Part shown: positions 42,174-55,424 of the stretch, piece by piece
Layout of the letters: every line of letters starts with the position of its first letter
Position numbering within the stretch: position 1 is the stretch's first letter
Origin: Halichondria panicea
Lineage: Eukaryota; Porifera; Demospongiae; Suberitida; Halichondriidae
Length of the DNA stretch: 64,000 nucleotides
Direction: 5' to 3'
Assembly: GCF_963675165.1 (NCBI RefSeq)
Contig: NC_087377.1
Span: forward strand, 15,124,198-15,188,197
The notes under the pieces: model-generated
Seen by the model: only the letters and a program-made list of their open reading frames with translations
Databases searched by the model: none
Told to the model about the DNA's origin: nothing
Program-made: the position numbers and the translations under genes

Positions 42174-45100
42174 TTACTGTGATCTTTTACGCATACTAAC
42201 CCGAAGCAGGGAAGCCTTGATGTCCGTCATGTCTTTCTTGATGTCCGTCATGTCTTCTTTGATATCCGCCATGTCATTCTTGATGCCTTTCATGTCTTTC
42301 TCCAGCTCCAGCACTCTCTCAAGCACCTCTGTCTGTTGAGATAATTATGTCAATTTAATTACACGAAGCAAACATGTGTCACAAAAATTAATATTCTCTA
42401 AACAATAATTATTTGCAACTATAATTGTTATCAGAAATTTATGGTTTGTTGAAATATGAATACGATGACCCCATCATGCATATATGCACTAAAACGTAAA
42501 GTGGATGATTAGCTACATACGTACATGCAGCGTCAGGCTTTGCAACTGATAGCTACAGTATACAGGAATTCAACTATCCAAATTTCTCTTTACACATGCA
42601 CGCACTATAATTATACACAACTATCCCATAAAGACCTTTGGAGGGTCAATAACCCTGACGATGACATCATTGCGGTCGTAGCGACAGCCACCCCAGAGCT
42701 CAAAGTAGAAATCATTAAGCAAGGGCCACTTCTTTTCTTCATTTGGAGTCACTTTTTGGTAGCGAATTATTCGTTTGTCCAAAACCTTAACCAATCGTTT
42801 TGGCAAGAATCTCTTAATATTGAAGTAGAGTTCCTCGATAGCTAACACCTGGTCAACCTAGCGAGAGAAGACATGTATATACAAATGGTTAAGTGAGTGT
42901 GTGTGTGTGGGGTGGGTGGAGTGAGTGTGTGTGGAGGGGGTGGGAGTGAGTGTGTGTGTGTGGGGTGGGTGGAGTGAGTGTGTGTGGAGGGTGTGGGAGT
43001 GAGTGTGTGCGGAGGGGGTGAGAGTGAGTGTGTGGGGTGGGTGGAGTGAGTGTGTATGCTATAACATGCAAATAAGCAATTAGACATTAATTCTCCACCA
43101 TAAATTATGGAGCCACCAGTGGCAATTTTTTGCTGACAGCTAAACTATGTATGCATGTATATTGGTTACAGTACTAACTTGAAGGGCGAGGTTTTGCAAT
43201 TGAGCTTCTCCTCTGATTTTCTCAGTATCGTCAACAGCTAAACTTGTCTATAAGAGAGTTAAATATTACAGCGGTGATGTAATCGCACCCAAATAATAGT
43301 GTTCATTGAAAGTGACATGAATTCAGGAAATGAAGTTGGGAATTGGTTTTGGGTCAATGTATCACAATAAAAGGAGCATGCCAATGTATACGTAAATTAA
43401 TTCGCCATACCAACAACGTACCAGCATGTTGACGAGAATGACAGGCATGAATACAATGAACAGGAACCAGATGATATAGGATAAGGGAGGGTACTGAATC
43501 TGCTGTTTCCCATCGCTGTCTCCAGATGGGTCCAGTCGAAAGATGGTGTCGAAGCTCACGTCTCCAGTTGACATTGTCATAGTTTTCATTAGCGATATGC
43601 CAGGATCAGCAAATGGTGAACGCTGCATGTACCGCATATATGGTGGGACATTTTCGTATATTTCGTATTGTAGAGCATGCATGGTACGTATAATTATATA
43701 TTCTACCACAATAGTCACTATCTTGAGCTATAATATGAATTGGGCTGTTAATATGAAAATGCGCACCAACGAAAATTACCCGCTATACCAAGAGTTGATT
43801 AGGAAGAGTACGCAACTCCACTTAAAACCATAGGGGGCGTTTCTTCCAACCTATGTCGCAACCACATGCTGTTGTATAAACTGTGAAATCAAATTTGCAA
43901 TGAAAATTATCACTAATGTTATTCATTACAACTGCCAGTAAGAAATGCAATGAATAACGTAGTTACTAATTGCCTTTCCTGCATGCTAGTTGCGGTTACA
44001 ACAGCCAGTATCTGTGACGTAGGTCTGGAGGAATGCTTTTGTGTACAGGAGTTGTGTACTCTTCCTAATGAACTCTTGGTCATACGTAAGACAAATAGTG
44101 CACGGTAGTTCTTAACGAGACAATTAAAAATGCACTTACCATAATATTCAAATCAAAAAAGATCAAATAGAATGTTAATGCAAAAGCGAAAACCATTAGA
44201 ACGGTGAGTAAAAACATCTTGAGATAAGTGATGCAGATTCGAATCAAAATAATCACATAAATCCCAACAATAGGAAATTTCGATATGAACAATATCAAAA
44301 CAGTCCATCCCAAAAACACAGCCACCACTCCAGTCTGCCAAAGTTCGCTAGAAGAACAGAAACAGTCGGTGGTGTGTATACCGATAGAGAAAACTATTGT
44401 GCAAGTGTACTGAGCTATTTCAATCCAGTTCACCCAGTCAGTGACATAAGGTAAGAGCTGAGTAAATTCTAGCGGCCAGTATTTGCAGTCAACAACAAAC
44501 GAAATTGTCTGCGTTACAAATTGGATAAATTCGAATACAAATCTCAGAAACGCCAGAATCAGAACGAAAACAGATAGTACGAAAATAGACACTCTCTTGT
44601 TTTCAATAGTATCTGTAATGGTTATACACATGCATGCAGTCTTGCATTATCTATTGTGGTATATTTACCTGGACACACTGTTGAGTTGGATGCATTTCTT
44701 AAAATACCTGCACGCATGCATGTACATAGGTATACGTATAGGAGAAACGAATATTAATAGAATAATTATTATACGGGTGGGAAAGACAGCTTACAATCTT
44801 CACTCTTTGGGTTGGGCACAATCAGTGCAAAAGTTGTCAGGAGTACCAGAAACGAGACGAAAACGAAGAGGTTTGTTATGTAGAGCGCGAAACCATACTT
44901 CTTCCATTTGTGATGAACGAGAGAACCCACGACAGGATGATTGAGCAAATTCATTTGGTTGTAGTTCACCTGCAGATCAAATGAGTATGTCTATAATTAT
45001 TAAAAATACCCGGGGTCATAGCAACTGCATGGGTGGGGTTTACAGTAAAATTCAAAGGGGCTTCACCCTCGTCCTCGGAGGTTTTCCTGCCATAAATTCT

Positions 45101-45763
45101 AATGTATATAGTGGACAATAAAATTATACAGGTGAGCCACCAATACCTATAATTTCATATACTGTATAACAACAATTTTGTATTTGCATCTTGGGGTAAA
45201 TTATACAACGAGCCGGAAAGACACGTGAACAATTACTTATAATTATAGTTTGCATCGGCACAAACATGCAGACAGACCCACCATTATTTGTAAAGGATGG
45301 TTTGCCTTGGTAAATATATTGGGCCCCCAGCGATGAGTAGCGGGCTGGTCTGCTGTGATCTCAGCAAAACTGGTTTTATATGTTTTTTTCTTTGAACCGT
45401 CACTTTTCTGCTTGTTCACTTTTTCATTTTCCGCTGTACTTTGACGGTTAGCACTTTCCTGCTTCCCAGTGTCTCCACTGCATGCAAAAATTACAATGAC
45501 TTCCATAGAATTTGTTATAGTTTGTGAATGCACATGCACACTGAATTAAACCGCCTCATAGCCAGAGCTATATACAATCAGTATGTATAATAATTATTTT
45601 AATGGAGAAAGTTCAATTTATGTATATACCCATTGTAATCTTCGATAAATTCGTAGTTAAACAGCACTTCATAGTTTTTGCCTTCACGACTTTGCTGTTT
45701 TTTATTACTCTCCTTTTCAACCGTGCAACGATTCAGAACAATCTCAGCAACGTCTGTGTGTGC

Positions 45764-45802
<39 letters not shown>

Positions 45803-48800
45803 GGGGGGGTAAGTGAATCATCAATATTAAGTTGAGTCTCAATTGTCATCAGCCGTATATATGACACTGTCACATTAAGTAATTCTGATACAAATTACAC
45901 ACACATAGCAGCGAAATAACACATTGGCCTATTAGGCCATGCCGGCAAAGTCAATTTGTAGTTTCTCAAGCCTGGAATTTGCCAGCTTTCCAAAAAAGTT
46001 AAATATCACGTGACCTCAAAAAGAAAAAATTTGTTTCTCATGAATATAATTATGACTAAAATTAATTATGTGCTCCGCTTATTGAGGACGTTGGGGATGT
46101 GTTTTCAATCATTATCATCAATGCCCTCAATCTGCTTACTAAATTGAGAAACTATAAATTGACTGTGTGGCCTCATAACAAAAAAATGTGGATTAAGTCA
46201 ATTTCAGCAGTGAAATAACACACCTATATATAGGCACGCTTAACTTAATTTTCAACATTGATTGGACTGACAGTCAATTTATTCATTGTTATTTACTGTC
46301 ATGTGAATGTCATTGTTGGCGTATTCTGAGCTTATATACTGTGCATGTGCATCTCAATGAATATCCTTAAACTATTTTCACTGTGCCTATATTGTTCAAA
46401 AAATTATTCCGTAGCCACGCCCATCAATAATTAATTAACTATGTCCAGAGCTATATTACAAGTTGGCTATAATTATATATAATATACATCAGTGGAAACA
46501 ACAAGGTATAACTATAGCAAGCTATATACTGTTAGGCTAAGATGCAGCGTTTAGCTGTTTTTGCTAATCATGCAGCAGCAATGCAAAAAGCTTTCAACCA
46601 CGTGGGCACTTGCTATATGAATTTGCACGAATCTTTCATCCGATTAATTGAGATTTTGGATAATCGAGGCTAAATCGTATCTTATAATTATATAATACCT
46701 GGCATTTTTGCAATCAACTCTCGGAAAGCTGTTGTTTTCTTCCCATGTCTTTTGTACGTGCCTCGCAAGGCGAGAGGCCATTGGTCAGTCTCAATGACAG
46801 CCTTGGCAAGCTTCCTGCACAAAATTAATAACAGTATAAAGACTAAACAGTTGGTGTATATACTACAATATAGTTTTCAACTTAATAATGCCCACAATTA
46901 TATATACGCTATAATTATATACATGTACGTATTCATGTATATATACACGTCTTCAAAACAGTATAGAGATTAATTACATCAATGATAAAACTCACTCGTA
47001 TCCACCTCCGATAATGTCGCTAAAGGCTTGGTAACTGATGACAGCTCCCTGTTGCAGTAGATACAAAGCTAGCTCAACTTTGCCGTAGTAAGCAGCTTTA
47101 TGGAAAGGAGTTTTCTGAATTGGAAGAGATATTATGAATTGTAATTCAAGAGCGTATATGAATTATTATAAGTACTTTCTGGAAGATCGGGCTTAAATTA
47201 TTAACATAATTGTATACTATCATTGGAAATAGGAGCCTACTAATTAGGTGGACATAATCAATACACCAGAATCGACTTATACCATAAGTATACAATTTAT
47301 ACATAATTATATATGCCTATATACGCATGCATTTAAACGTTTGAACTTACAAAGTCCTTCTTAGTTGCACCTTTTGGATTTACACTAGCTCCATGTTTAA
47401 TAAGCAGCTTTGCAATCTCCACTGATCCATGGATAGCTACTAGATGAAGTGGTGTAAAGTCAGAGACATCTCTATAATGAGACAGAACATATCAAAATAA
47501 TTAATAAATGTATGTCTGTACACATGATTGTGTATAATAATTATGATACCTATAATTAAATTATATGTAAAATGAAAGCACCGCAGGTGCTGATGCCTCG
47601 GTGGAGATGCCAAAGCTACTTAGATCCCATTTGAGTGTATTTAGCAGGGAACTATGAGCTATAGTACTGGTACTATAGATTGCTCTGGGCTACAAACTAC
47701 AACATTGTACATTGTATTGTGATTTACAAGACATGTAATAACATAAAAATTATTGTAGCTAGATGCTTTGTCTAATAATAACAGAACTAGAATGAAAGAG
47801 AGAAGCTCTAGTTTCTTTTTTTGGATTTGTTCAAGAGTAGTAGGAGACGCTCGTTTTTTGGGCAGTGTGCTGTGCTTTTTTACTGCAAGGCTGCATGGGG
47901 GAGGAGCTGGATGTATGGAAGTGCTGGGATTCTAGCTTTGGCTTCTTCCTAAAGTTCCTTTCGCTTTGTTCAAGAGTAGTATAGGAGCCGCTCGTTTGCT
48001 GGGCTTGTTTGTTGCAAATTATAGCTTAGGTGTCTTCCTTTCGCTTTGTGAGGAGTAGTACGAGCCGCTCGTTTCTTGGGAAGTGTGCTGGGCTTGTTTG
48101 CTGCAAAACAGGGGGAGGAGCTGGATGTTTCTGTTTTGTGGGTGGAGCTAAGACTATACTTTTGTCCATCAAACTGAGGTGGAGGAACAAGGTTGACTTG
48201 AATAGAGACCACAGATTTAGTAGAGACACAGAGATGCCAACATCAGATATTAGTTTTCAAAAGAATAATGATGCAGTTGCTAGGTTGGCTGTTTATATAG
48301 ATTGACTGTTGCTAAACTAGTGCATTTCTAGTAGCCAATAGGTTTTGGGATCTAAATCAGTTAGAACATGTGCATTCGGTATCTATGGTTATAGTGTCCC
48401 TCATCCCTCGGGCTAAAGCCCTCGAGCTTTGGGACACTATAACACATAGATACCTCATGCCCATGTTCTAACTATAACATAACATAAAGCTATACTAATA
48501 GCTTATTTTTGCAATCATTATTTTGCTGCATGCAAACTCAAAGAGTGGGTAATAATCGACCATGATTGTTGTTAAAAACGAACAATGCCAAAAGTTCAAG
48601 TCTAAAATTAATGGCTGCCATCAGCAGAGCCTTGCAGCTCTCTTCTCACTCTTGCAGCTACCAATAGCTAGCGTTCTAGTGCAGAGCTAACTACTAAGTA
48701 TAGAGTAGTACACTCGGTAAACAAGTTTGGCTACGTGCTCTTCTGAAAAGGCTGCAATGGCATTCCAAGTAAGTAAAACTAGGCATAACTCGAGAACGAA

Positions 48801-51800
48801 GCATTATTTTGCAAATCCACGAATTAAAATCCAAGAAAACATGACTAGAAGCTTATAGAAACTCTTACTTGCACTTGATTCATCCTTGAGCAGCTGTAGC
48901 AGTCTACACACACATACAGACACACAGACACACAAACACACTACCGTATACCTCGCTTGCGCATGTGCACCGAGGCATAATAATGTACACAAGCACACGT
49001 ACACATCAACAAGTTTACTTTATGCATCATTGTTCCATATGTCCTAGCTCTACTGCAATCGAATAATTATTACTACACAAAGTACATATTAATTTTGAAC
49101 CTTAGGTTTAGAAAATTATCTCCGATAGGTGGATAGTTCTCAGAAGTGTCCAAAACGAAACGGACTATTTCTAGATCTCCACTCTCGACGGCATCATGAA
49201 GAACTGTTTGCTCAGAAATACCCTCATCATAGATGCATCGTGGATTTTCTTTAATTAGTCCTTTCAACTCACTGTTAGTATAAATGTTTGAGGGGAAAAT
49301 ATTACATGGTACATACGTATTAATTAATATACACATTAAACTGTATAATAATTTTATTATTTTACACACTATAATTATGAATGCACAGTTACAGTATAAT
49401 TATAGATTGCGTATGATTATGCATGCACATGCATGCATGCATTTTAAGATGTTGGATAGCATCTATATACCGTACTCTACCGAAATTACGCCCATCCTCT
49501 TAGCAATCCTTAATCAGTGGGCGTAATTTTGAGGCAAACACCTGGGTGGGCTTAATTTCGAGAATAAACTACCATTTTTGAAATTAAGCCCATTCCACCT
49601 GTTGCTACTTTGTAGCATGAAATTAGGTGGGCGTAGTCTCGGTAGATTATGGTAGTCTAATTAGAGAACGTAAGGTCAGTAAGAACTAACTCAAAGTTCT
49701 TGGATAGAGCAGCAATGTGTGCAGGAGGGTCGTTGCCTTCTTTATAGGCTAAATTCTCTTGAACCACTTGATCATCGTCTTCATTCTCTGTGTAAATATG
49801 ACATGCAATATATCTTAGTCGTATAATTATTATTATAATACAAGGCAAGAATAATAATTATGGATGACTACAATGGCAATACAGTTGAGCCTCGATTGTC
49901 CGATAGGTGCCAACCTCCAAAATTTCCGTGATAATAATTTAAGCACAGAAAGTAGTAACTATCTATACATAATAACAATAAGGAAAGTGTATAATTATAA
50001 TTATCTAAAAGAGAAGAAAAGACTTGTGCACATGCATCTATATTGTACATCTCTATAATTTATTGTGTATAATTATAAATATGGTGTATCATTGCAGTGC
50101 ATGTAACCATGCAGGCCCCTCAAGAAATAGAAGTAAATAATTATTGATTTTGCCAGGATCTGCATAGGGTTCAAAATGGATTCTCTCACATGATGATTGT
50201 GGGGATGAGCGCGCATGTACATACATCCACAGGTAAAGGGTGTGTCTGCAAGAGATCAAGTGCACAAAATAATAGTTAGCTTTACAGCTCTTTTCTGATC
50301 CTTGCCAGTGCTAATAAAAAGCTAGCGCTTTAGTGCAAGGCTACTTATAAGTTGAATAGAAACTTTGTGTGAACAGTTGATGCTACGAAAGATTCTGAAG
50401 AGACTGCAACAGCCTTCACTGTAAGTAAAATTAGCCAAAACTGGAGAACAAAACTTTAGTTTGTAAATCGACGAATCAAAATCCAAGAGAACGTGGCTAG
50501 AAGCCTAGTATATAGAAGCTGTTAGTTTTTTCGTCGCATTACAACCGTTGAGCAGTTACAGACACACATGTACATGCACAGTCAGCTTTACCGTATCCCT
50601 CGTGCGGCTACGCCTCGAGGCATAACTAAAGAGTAGAGGAATTACATTCAGCAAGCGTTCTTATAGTCACATTTTCATAGTTCAAGGCATATTGTGGCCC
50701 GGTTAGAACCACCGTGCATTTGTATGTACAGTACTCCCTCGGGTGGAACACAGCCCTCGGGTTTGTACCTAATAAACAAATTAATACAGTGGTGGATCCC
50801 AAGGGCAATGAAACCCCTTTCCTTTTTTCCTGGATCCGCCACTGCACTCTATATAGATAGCCATGCATGCATGTTACAACTATTATTTCGTACAACTATT
50901 ATTTCGTACGGTTGGGTGGATTTAATCTTTGTTTACCTTCAGAACGTCTCCTTCCATCGCCATCATTCGCCTGCATGTGTAAAACGTACTTAGCTATAGG
51001 GAGAGTTTCACATTTCCATTCATTTATACGACTTCTGAAATAATTATGATAATACGTTTGTAAAAACAAGTGGTTTAAAAACCAGTTTCCTATATATATA
51101 TAGTCGGCTTCCAAAGAGACCGCAGCATGCACTTACTACCATGACCACCGGTAACCTTAATACTATTAGTTATATAGAAGCTGCTATGGTGTATACTGAT
51201 GATATCGATTCTTCCGAATCCACTACTGATATTATAATATAGTGAGTATGCATGGAGTAGAAGAGAGTATAATTATATTATGAGACGATGTCATAAAATT
51301 TTAGGCCCCCCCATTAACAGCGCTGTTAATGTTGTGTTGCAGTAATAGTGTATTCTCAAAGTACAACAACATATAAAACCAGCTATAATTATTAGTGTAT
51401 ATAATACAGTATTTACAGTCTATGCAGTGCCAGTTGCTGAATAAAGCTCTCCTCACACACACACACACATTTCAAGCAACTGGTCGACCGGCTGGTCACA
51501 GCCATTCCATGAATCAGGCCTCATGCAGCACGAAGCACATACATATAGGGGCCAACTGTCCCGAATTGGTCAGCTGCATGGGTTAATCCAAAAAGCTTAT
51601 CAAACCTGAACTACTAGAATCTTCAAACAATGAGCTTTACACAAGGCTCGATCAGTCTAATAAGTGGGCAGGGCTCACTTGCTTGTGCACTTATTACAGT
51701 CATGCATGCATGTACTGCATGTGATTCCACCATAGATAAAAGAGTTTCTCTCTAATTCTCTCTATGATTCCATATTGAGAGCTGAGCTATAATTATATAT

Positions 51801-54800
51801 ATATACTGGAGCATCTCCATACATCAATCTTCTTCCATGTAGGAAAACATATGGAAGAAGATATGAATTGTCTTTGCACTGAAAATCGTGTGTTTTATAA
51901 TTATTGTGAATTCACAAAATTTCGCCTCCTTTGGCAGCCAGCCGTTCGGAGGATAACGCTACCATGTTTTGTCCTGCTGGGAAAGTTGAAATGGCAAAGC
52001 TAGCTATAGCAAGAAGTTGTAAATAATTTAATGGCGATAGCTATATATATCAGTATACACAACATCGATTGTCTTACAGGCAGATCCAACATTACAGAGC
52101 TGTTATATAGGTATATTAAGCATGAGTAACTTGAAGGTAAATCTTCCTTCACTTTGAATTCCGTGATAGCTAACATTTTTGCTAGTACTTTTATACAGAG
52201 TCTTTGCATGCATGTCTCTTTGATTCTTTGTCAACTAATAGAGCTAACCTTACCATAATATTGACTTCGTTTATCTTTGTTCTATGTGCAGAAAAGGATA
52301 GCAGAAAAGAGGGGGCCTAATCTCACAGTTGGGGGCCTAGAATTATAACAGAATGGACCCCCTGGGGGGCCTAAACTGTTAACATTCTAGGCCCGGGGGG
52401 CCCAAAATATTAAAATTCTAGGCCCTGGGGGGTGTAAACATAGGGGGGCCCAAAATTTTATGACAACGGTACCAATTATGAGACAGTTTTTTTAAAGGAG
52501 TCTTCAGCTGTTCTTTCTGCAACTGTTCTTTCTGCAATTAATTATAGTATAATAGCACTATACCTCTCATGAATATTCATGAGTTTAATTCTGTCAGCTT
52601 TTTTTCTCTTGCAGGTTCAAAGAAGTCTGCTGTACTTGTATTGTATGATTATTAACTCTATTGCTATTGTTTTGTGTAAGAATGCCATGATTATGAAGAT
52701 GCATGAATGAGAAAAGTGGGCATCAAAACCGCAAGTGTATAGACTATTTTTTGCGTCAATTTATAAGAGCAGTAAGTACTTTCAGCAAGCTTTATTGGTA
52801 TCTATATGTAGCTAAGTACCTTCCAGAGGGCCAGACGAAGAGATATTTGTTGTAAAACTTCATACGGGTGAGTAAAAGCTAAGAGTAGACGGTAAGTATC
52901 TAAAAATACGCTTGATATTTCGATTAACAGGAGGCTAGCTCCAACCAGATTGACTTTTTTCAAAATTTCTCTTCGTCTGGCCCTGCCCCTACCTTTCTTT
53001 AATTGGATAGAGCCCTCAGTTGAGGATTCCCGGGTTTATCCATGCTAAAAATTGACGCAAGAAAACTCCAGTACAACTTGTCTGATGCTACACTAAAAAC
53101 ATAGCAATAATGATATTCATACTCCATAAATATCGCAGGGGGCGAAACACAATACCCTAACCCAGAATTTATTAAGTGGGTGTGAAATAATTTATAGTAA
53201 TAGTATCTGTTACCACAAGAGTAACTGTTTTTGTAGACAGGAGAAGGACTGTATTACAAGATATGCCAGACGTAGCCAATTTGAATGAATTACAATGGTG
53301 TCTCATAATACTTCCCCATGCAGTCTCATAACATCCAGCAATCACTAAAATCTAGCATTAGCCCTAAACAAAGCACTTTTACTCGAACTTTTTGCTTTCA
53401 TGCAAAGCCTATTGACCATGGTTGTTAGTGAAGAGACTAGTTTACTTCCTTAGGAGAATACTGTAAAACAGGGGAATCCAAACTGAGGTGTTGATGTCTC
53501 ATAATAGCCCCTCGTGTTTAATTAACACAAATAGAGTACAAGGGCCTATTATGAGACACGTATTGTGTAGGCGGGTCAGGTGGCATATACGGCACCGGAT
53601 GTAATTTTGAAGGGGGAGGGGTTCGGGTTAGCTTAGGGAAAATAACAAAAATTAGGGCGTGTCCACATCCGGTGCCGTATATGCCACCTGATCCGTGTAG
53701 GCTTCAAACAGACTATTATGGCACAATTATGGTACATTGTTAATGTATGATCGAGTAGTTCAGGCAACAGAATGTCAAAATAAGCGATATAATTATAGGG
53801 CCTACAGCTATACTATAAACCATAAATTCCTGTTGGAATATCCCTAGCTGTTGACACATGACAAGCATGCAGCTTACCTCAACTTGAGTTAACTCAATGT
53901 CTACATCTTTTAGAGATGCCATGTTCTGCGCTGCCACTCTCAGCCTGCCTGGCTATAAACAAAGGACTACAATTAGTCCCACCCACTTTCATGGAAGCAT
54001 CGTGAACTTTCACTAATAATTATGACCTTTAATGACATTCCAGGCCAAATTGCATTACAATGTCATGAACATGTACATGCAGCTAGTGCTGATCACTTAT
54101 AATAATATAACATCACAATGACAGAGCATTTAATAATTGAATAGGATCATTCAAGATTTTATGATAATTATGCAAACAGTTTTTGGTCATCATGATCATC
54201 ATCTCTATATACCGTATAGCGCGAAATTTTCGAGGGACTTAATTTTCGCGGATTTCGTGGGTTAGAATTTTACACGAAAAATAAGTCCACGAAAATTGTT
54301 AATTAATTACCTGCATGCTATAACGTGCAAAGATTTAAGGCGTGGCTTCCAGTTAGCAGTCATTCCGCGAACATTGTGCAACGAAATGGCTTTTAGAGGC
54401 CAATCCACGAAATATAAGTGCCTCGAAAATTTCGCGCTATACGGTATAGTAGGTCTTTACTTGGCCCGGATCCGGACTGTCTTTGCTCAACACTGTAAAG
54501 GGAGGCAATGACATAAGTGAAGAGGGGGCTGAGGACTTCAGAGCCTATGGGATTTTCTAGGCTATTTAAGTACATAATGCTTTAGGGATAACTTATCAAG
54601 CTGCACTCTTTAGATAGCCGTACTCTTTTCCATTGAAAAAAACTAGGTAGATACATACATTGAATCATGCATGAAACTGTTATATAACATGCATTGTCCT
54701 ATAGCTTTATAATTATTATTATGTTGGTAATTGTATAATTATGAATTACCCTATAGCAATTTGGAGATTGCAATCTTGCACCTCGTCTTGAAGGTTTTTT

Positions 54801-54888
54801 TGCATTGTACCTGGAACAGCGAGAAAAACAATAATTATAGTTTGCTTGGAATTTATGGTAAATTCAACATACCCTCAATTGATGACAT
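42174..54888 (-). CDS. TRPA-type cation channel, short ankyrin form
   Basis: Seventeen exons (complement): 54873-54888, 54750-54810, 53878-53944, 50937-50970, 49691-49787, 49101-49271, 47351-47471, 46996-47114, 46699-46814, 45630-45753, 45282-45477, 44795-44969, 44140-44612, 43422-43622, 43179-43247, 42636-42857 and 42174-42332, about 806 residues in frame. After a charged N-terminus come about four ankyrin repeats (TVLHDAVESGDLEIVRFVL, TPLHLVAIHGSVEIAKLLI, TPFHKAAYYGKVELALYLL). The linker ends LLNHPVVGSLVHHKWKKYGF, a TRPA signature. Six membrane segments follow, with a pore region SLMKTMTMSTGDVSF and S6 IIWFLFIVFMPVILVNML, then a TRP-like helix. The C-terminus has heptads of the form MADIKED, a probable tetramer coiled coil. 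It has far fewer ankyrin repeats than vertebrate TRPA1 (about 1100 residues). TRPA channels are non-selective, Ca-permeable plasma-membrane sensors. The first three exons and weak donors at 49101 and 42636 are the uncertain parts. Confidence 0.85.
42893..43060. repeat. GTGTGTGGGGTGGGTGGAGT minisatellite
   Basis: Alternating units GTGTGTGTGGGGTGGGTGGA and GTGTGTGTGGAGGGGGTGGG repeat with small changes in a TRPA intron. G-rich and asymmetric. Its open frames on the other strand (HTHS-type) are repeat artefacts. Confidence 0.9.
45757..45810. repeat. (GT)n microsatellite with G run
   Basis: A GT dinucleotide tract followed by a run of G. It lies directly at the 3' splice site of a TRPA exon (45630-45753, complement), so on the gene strand the acceptor is preceded by a CA repeat. 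Confidence 0.9.
47594..48977. mobile_element. Second TGCCTCGGTG element, inverted, with insert
   Basis: Opposite-strand copy of 41266-41798. Relative to that copy, about 850 bp is inserted between 47620 and 48476. The insert holds three degenerate tandem units (CTTTGTTCAAGAGTAGTA, GGAGCCGCTCGTTTGCTGGG; near 47825, 47955 and 48035). It ends with an inverted repeat (48358-48472) around TAGTGTCCC...GGGACACTA. No transposase. It lies in a TRPA intron. Confidence 0.8.
49468..49654. mobile_element. MITE with TACCGTACTCTACCG termini
   Basis: TACCGTACTCTACCGAAATT at left and GGTAGATTATGGTA at right, with internal GTGGGCGTAATTTTGAGG and its complement. 187 bp, no coding capacity, in a TRPA intron. 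Confidence 0.8.
50270..50628. repeat. Old relic of the TGCCTCGGTG element
   Basis: Diverged but colinear with 48620-48977: CTAGCGCTTTAGTGCAAGGC, AATCAAAATCCAAGAGAACG, and the end CCTCGAGGCATAAC. Confidence 0.65.
51290..52464. mobile_element. Element with GTCATAAAATTTTAGGCCCC termini
   Basis: Left end GTCATAAAATTTTAGGCCCC and right end GGGGCCCAAAATTTTATGAC form imperfect inverted repeats around 1.2 kb. The right side carries several copies of GGGGGGCCTAAA / TTCTAGGCCC. No coding sequence recognised. Located in the large TRPA intron 50971-53877. Confidence 0.75.
52827..52984. mobile_element. Small MITE, AGGGCCAGACGAAGAGAT
   Basis: AGGGCCAGACGAAGAGATAT and TTTCTCTTCGTCTGGCCCT bound 158 bp. No coding sequence. 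Confidence 0.8.
53495..53558. repeat. TGTCTCATAATAG hairpin
   Basis: TGTCTCATAATAGCCCCT and AGGGCCTATTATGAGACA face each other across about 28 bp. Confidence 0.75.
53572..53695. mobile_element. MITE with 27-bp near-perfect arms
   Basis: CGGGTCAGGTGGCATATACG...GCACCGG and its complement CCGGTGCCGTATATGCCACC...TGATCCG close a 124-bp element. No coding sequence. Confidence 0.85.
54210..54446. mobile_element. MITE (TACCGTATAGCGCG), TRPA intron
   Basis: Same termini as 34882-35109 (TACCGTATAGCGCGAAATTT) and similar internal sequence (GGCGTGGCTTCCAGTTAGCA), 237 bp. It lies in the intron between the second and third TRPA exons. Confidence 0.9.
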
Positions 54889-55424
54889 GATATCTGGCTT
54901 TAATCTGTAAAAAAAATTGTTACAATGTCACGTAGCTAGACCAGCAAACAGATAGTCAACCTAATTCTACTTGATTATACAGCAAATTGCCTACCAATAA
55001 ATTCTCTTATACACCTACTATCTACGAAGAATTCTGGTAGCTAACTATAAGACGTTAGTAGGTTCAAATACATTATAGCAAATTGTTTGCTTACCACCAC
55101 TCAAAACAATTTTTGGTTCATGTAGCTAGATGGTCAGTAACAAAAGATTTCACTTAAATTTGGTACAGGCAATAGGTATATAGACTTAGTACTTACTGCA
55201 AACCTGTTAAGAAGTGTGTAACTACTATAGTTCAGTACATACAGCTGTCTTATCAAAACTATAAATATGATAGCCCAGATAGGCATGAGATTTTAACGCT
55301 ACGTAAAAAATAGCATTGACGATCCGCGTTTCGGTCAATGTTTTCTTCTTTATTTCCTCCAACCCATGCCTTTAGCGTACTAGGCTAGTTGGGCGGAGTC
55401 CAATCAACTGCGTAGGGCTGGGCA

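Noticed and set aside
42842-43087. Histidine/threonine/proline-rich open frames
   Set aside because: Translations of a GT-rich minisatellite.
43623-43718. Upstream extension of the TRPA pore exon (HALQYEIYENVPPYMRYM)
   Set aside because: Open in frame, but an acceptor at 43622 (ATGCAG before CGTTCACC) gives a join to S5 that fits TRPA proteins better.
44483-44944. 153-residue open frame on the plus strand
   Set aside because: Antisense to TRPA exons that encode conserved membrane segments on the minus strand.
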